NCBI GenBank assembly: GCA_024400495.1
Contig: JAKSMR010000006.1
Coordinates: 42,311 to 106,310 of the forward strand
Length of the DNA stretch: 64,000 nt
Reading direction: 5' to 3'
Origin: Bacteroidales bacterium
Lineage (GTDB): Bacteria; Bacteroidota; Bacteroidia; Bacteroidales; P3
Shown here: in pieces, positions 62,037 through 64,000 of the stretch
Numbering within the stretch: the first letter of the stretch is position 1
Layout of the letters: every line of letters starts with the position of its first letter
Program-made: the position numbers and the translations under genes
The notes under the pieces: generated by a model
The model's database searches: none
Told to the model about the DNA's origin: nothing
The model's input: only the letters and a program-made list of their open reading frames with translations

Positions 62037-62638
62037 CGAACTTTTTTCCTGTTTTATGAGATTTTGCAGATAAAGATATCAACAAGTTTTTAACTTTGTG
62101 TATAATATGTTGATTACAAATGTATTAAATGTTGATATTTCTATTGATTGTTTAATGATTTTGGCCAAAAATTCCCGATTGCGGGAACGGAAGCATAACA
62201 AATTGTATTCCAAAATGATGCAGAAATCAGAAATTTGCATTTTAAAATTGGATACATATTATATTATGCACTCCCAATATCAGCCTCCGGCGGCAGCCCA
62301 TTGTGCCATCGTGCAAGCAGGTGTCACACCCGTACCAGAGAGGCACCTCTCTCGCACCTCTCAGGCATCAGCGTCGCAACGTTGCGACCTAGGAGCGGCG
62401 CTAGTGCGGCGCTAGTGCGACCCAGGAGCGACGCTAGTGCCTGCCTGGAGCGACACTGGAGCCTCCTACGACAGAACACCCGCTCTGGCAGACGGCCTCA
62501 CCACCCGGAAGGCAGGCGGTATGTTATCAACAGGATATCACATGCTAAACATCTGGATTACAGATCCATCAAGAATCCGACAGCCAATTGCCGGCACGCG
62601 ATTAATAAAAAACACACCTCGGTTTCAAAAAAAGTTGT

Positions 62639-62646
62639 TAACTTTG
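62639..62646 (+). promoter_or_regulatory. Possible -7 element upstream of the MmeI remnant
   Basis: TAACTTTG at 62639-62646, 31 bases before the ATG; the -33 element is unclear. Confidence 0.35.
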
Positions 62647-62676
62647 CAACGCAAAACATCCCAACAATCCTGCCCT

Positions 62677-62883
62677 ATGAACAACACCCGACAGCATGAA
62701 TCAGCCCGACTCTTTGCCCAGAAATGGAAGGACTGCGGATATGAGAAAGGCGAGAGCCAGACCTTCTGGATAGAGCTCCTCCACAATGTGCTGGGGGTGG
62801 AACAGCCAACCGATTTCATCTCCTTCGAGAACCAGGTGAAGCTCTCCCACACCTCGTTCATCGACGCCTACATCCTTTCATGA
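62677..62883 (+). pseudogene. N-terminal stump of an MmeI-type DNA methyltransferase
   Basis: 68 codons that read ARLFAQKWKDCGYEKGESQTF, then WIELLHNVLGVEQPTDFISF, ENQVKLSHTSFIDAYI and stop. This is the start of the MmeI N-terminal domain of type IIL restriction-modification and related class I methyltransferases, which are normally about 900 or more residues long. The frame ends where those proteins continue with the next strand, and nothing downstream carries a methylase motif. The ATG and a -7 element remain. A decayed or deliberately short product cannot be told apart here; decay is more likely. Confidence 0.75.
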
Positions 62884-62892
62884 AAAATCCAA

Positions 62893-63078
62893 GTGATAGT
62901 GAGCCAACAAGTGATATACTTCTGCCTGATGCTGGTGCTGGGATGTATCATCGGCATGAGCCTGCTGAACTCTATCTTCGTTGACGCCATGGTGAGCGAC
63001 AACAACGACGAGGTGAAGGAGCAGCTGACTCGCCTGGAGGAGAAGATCGACAGGCTGTCGAAGCGGCTGGAGGACTAG
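62893..63078 (+). CDS. Small single-pass membrane protein with coiled-coil tail
   Basis: 61 residues from a GTG start: a TM helix (VIYFCLMLVLGCIIGMSLLN) followed by DNNDEVKEQLTRLEEKIDRLSKRLED, a heptad coiled coil (quoted part: EVKEQLTRLEEKIDRLSKR). There is no ATG before the TM segment, which weakens the call, but the TM-plus-coiled-coil design is not expected by chance. It begins 10 bases after the methyltransferase stump. Function unknown. Confidence 0.5.
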   Translation: MIVSQQVIYFCLMLVLGCIIGMSLLNSIFVDAMVSDNNDEVKEQLTRLEEKIDRLSKRLED

Positions 63079-63190
63079 TGCCCCCCTCTGGTCAATGCCG
63101 CCGGTCGGCAGTGGGAGGGATGCCCGAGGCTGGCAGACGCCCCCGCCGGTATTGCAAAAAAATGCTAACCCCTAAAATTCTGAATATACC

Positions 63191-63817
63191 ATGAAAGTTC
63201 TGATTATCAATGGAAGTCCGCGCAAGCAGGGTAACACCCAGGTGGCGCTGGAAGAGATTGCCAAGCAGCTTGCCAAGCATGATATCGACAGCGAGGTCGT
63301 GTGGCTGGGCAACAACCCGGTGAGGGGCTGTGTGGCCTGCGGCAAGTGCAAGGCCAACGGCGACAGCCGCTGTGTCTTCGGCGACCTCGATATCACCAAT
63401 GCTATGATCGCCAAGATGGGCGAATGCGACGCCCTCGTGCTCGGCTCTCCCGTCTACTACGGGCAGCCTGCCGCCCAGCTGCTGGCCCTCCAGCAGAGGA
63501 TGTGCTACGCCGGTGGCGCTAACTTGGTGAACAAGCCTGCTGCCGCAGTGTGCGTCTGTCGTCGCGGTGGCGCAACGGCAGCGTTCCAGACCTTGAACAT
63601 GCCTTTCCAGATGATGAACATGCCTATCGTCACCTCGCAGTATTGGAACATCGCCTACGGGTGCCTAGAGGGAGAGACGGCCGCTGACGCCGAAGGACTG
63701 CAGACTATGCGCACCCTCGCCAACAACATGGCCTGGATGCTGAAGAAGCTCCACGGCATAGAGGTCGCCGACCTCCCCGAACGCGAACCTTGGAACCCGA
63801 CGAACTTCATCCGATAG
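63191..63817 (+). CDS. NAD(P)H-dependent flavin oxidoreductase, flavodoxin fold
   Basis: 208 residues. FMN phosphate loop GSPRKQGNT (8-16), a Cys cluster RGCVACGKC typical of iron-sulfur flavoproteins or of the NADPH-FMN reductase subgroup, and GSPVYYGQPAAQL at the isoalloxazine site. Likely reduces quinones, nitro compounds or metal chelates in the cytosol; the exact substrate is open. It is preceded by 112 bases with no clear promoter. Confidence 0.9.
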   Translation: MKVLIINGSPRKQGNTQVALEEIAKQLAKHDIDSEVVWLGNNPVRGCVACGKCKANGDSRCVFGDLDITNAMIAKMGECDALVLGSPVYYGQPAAQLLALQQRMCYAGGANLVNKPAAAVCVCRRGGATAAFQTLNMPFQMMNMPIVTSQYWNIAYGCLEGETAADAEGLQTMRTLANNMAWMLKKLHGIEVADLPEREPWNPTNFIR

Positions 63818-64000
63818 TCTGTCAGAGAAGTCCTCTCAGAGGTAGCACCAGCGGGTGCTGACCCCCCTCAGAAAACAACCTCAACTGTGGGCAATCCACC
63901 CTCGAGGAGGTCCCGAATCGAATTACGAACATTTTTTTTACCATCAACCCGTTGGCGGAATTAATCTAGAGCATACTTGATATGACCAAGGGGTTTGTCC

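Larger units (their letters stand above)
61798..62676. other. Gene-poor region upstream of the replication cassette
   Basis: Contains a minus-strand -7-like element (62029-62036), AT-rich sequence to about 62290, and a cluster of GCGGCGCTAGTGCGAC-type words at about 62369-62461. A minus-strand frame reading ...EEEHQPKKTIHHEASVADVF... stops at 61807; it has no ATG and one internal stop, so it is at most a remnant. No RNA gene is recognised. Confidence 0.5.

Noticed and set aside
62098-62415. Plus-strand frame of 105 codons before the MmeI remnant
   Set aside because: It runs from AT-rich DNA into the GCGACGCTAG repeat cluster and has no protein features.

Overview
The window reads as a chromosomal segment of a Bacteroidales bacterium (phylum Bacteroidota); the family cannot be fixed from the sequence. 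Reasons: the promoters that can be recognised have the Bacteroidota form (TTTG, about 19 bases, TAnnTTTG) and gene starts lack Shine-Dalgarno sequences. Several protein families are typical of this group: the PG0541 transporter-associated protein, DUF4491, DUF4199, DUF4248, DUF5715, a PorW/SprE-type lipoprotein, and a Rho with a long disordered insert. The gene order nusB - DUF1573 - yajC - ybbR - coaE is also characteristic. Coding regions are rich in C-ending codons, which creates very long antisense reading frames that are not genes.

Layout. 1-14 kb: end of an RND efflux pump and its PII-like partner, leuS, the nusB-DUF1573-yajC-ybbR-coaE cluster, a secreted GH3/beta-lactamase fusion and a TerB/DnaJ membrane co-chaperone. 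14.8-17.8 kb: a gene desert holding small inverted-repeat (MITE-like) elements and three decayed copies of one gene, with unusual inverted-repeat spacers between them. 17.8-24.6 kb: a papain-like lipoprotein, a second YajC and TerC on the minus strand, then a split chromate transporter, DUF4491, a GNAT acetyltransferase and a fused formiminotransferase-cyclodeaminase. 24.9-35.5 kb: a 41-residue lipoprotein, an XRE regulator behind an AT-rich operator-like region, ruvX-def-TPR, a CAU tRNA, gcvH, rho, threonine aldolase, a LysM esterase and an orphan histidine kinase. 35.9-56.5 kb: a thioredoxin-fold lipid-exported protein, argS, acyl-ACP thioesterase, gcvP, a ZIP transporter, a two-domain glycosyltransferase, prfB, a beta-helix protein, DUF4199-GT2-HAD, an M15-like protein, ychF and the PorW-like lipoprotein. 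56.5-58 kb: a second repeat-rich gap with nested MITE-like elements. 57.5-61.8 kb (minus strand): a phage-derived replication cassette (T7 gp4-type primase-helicase, DUF4248, a replication-organiser-like protein) without an integrase or structural genes. 62.7-63.8 kb: a 68-residue stump of an MmeI-type methyltransferase, a small membrane coiled-coil protein and a flavodoxin-fold reductase.

How it fits together. gcvH, gcvP, threonine aldolase and the formiminotransferase-cyclodeaminase all handle glycine, threonine or histidine carbon and feed folate one-carbon units, which suggests amino-acid catabolism. DUF4199, the GT2 enzymes and the HAD phosphatase point to envelope glycan synthesis, and the PorW-like protein to a type IX secretion system encoded elsewhere. 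The most original material is in the two gene-poor stretches: two MITE-like families with clear target-site duplications (8-bp T-rich for one, 4-bp RTAA for the other), and paired spacers whose stems are conserved in shape but not in sequence.
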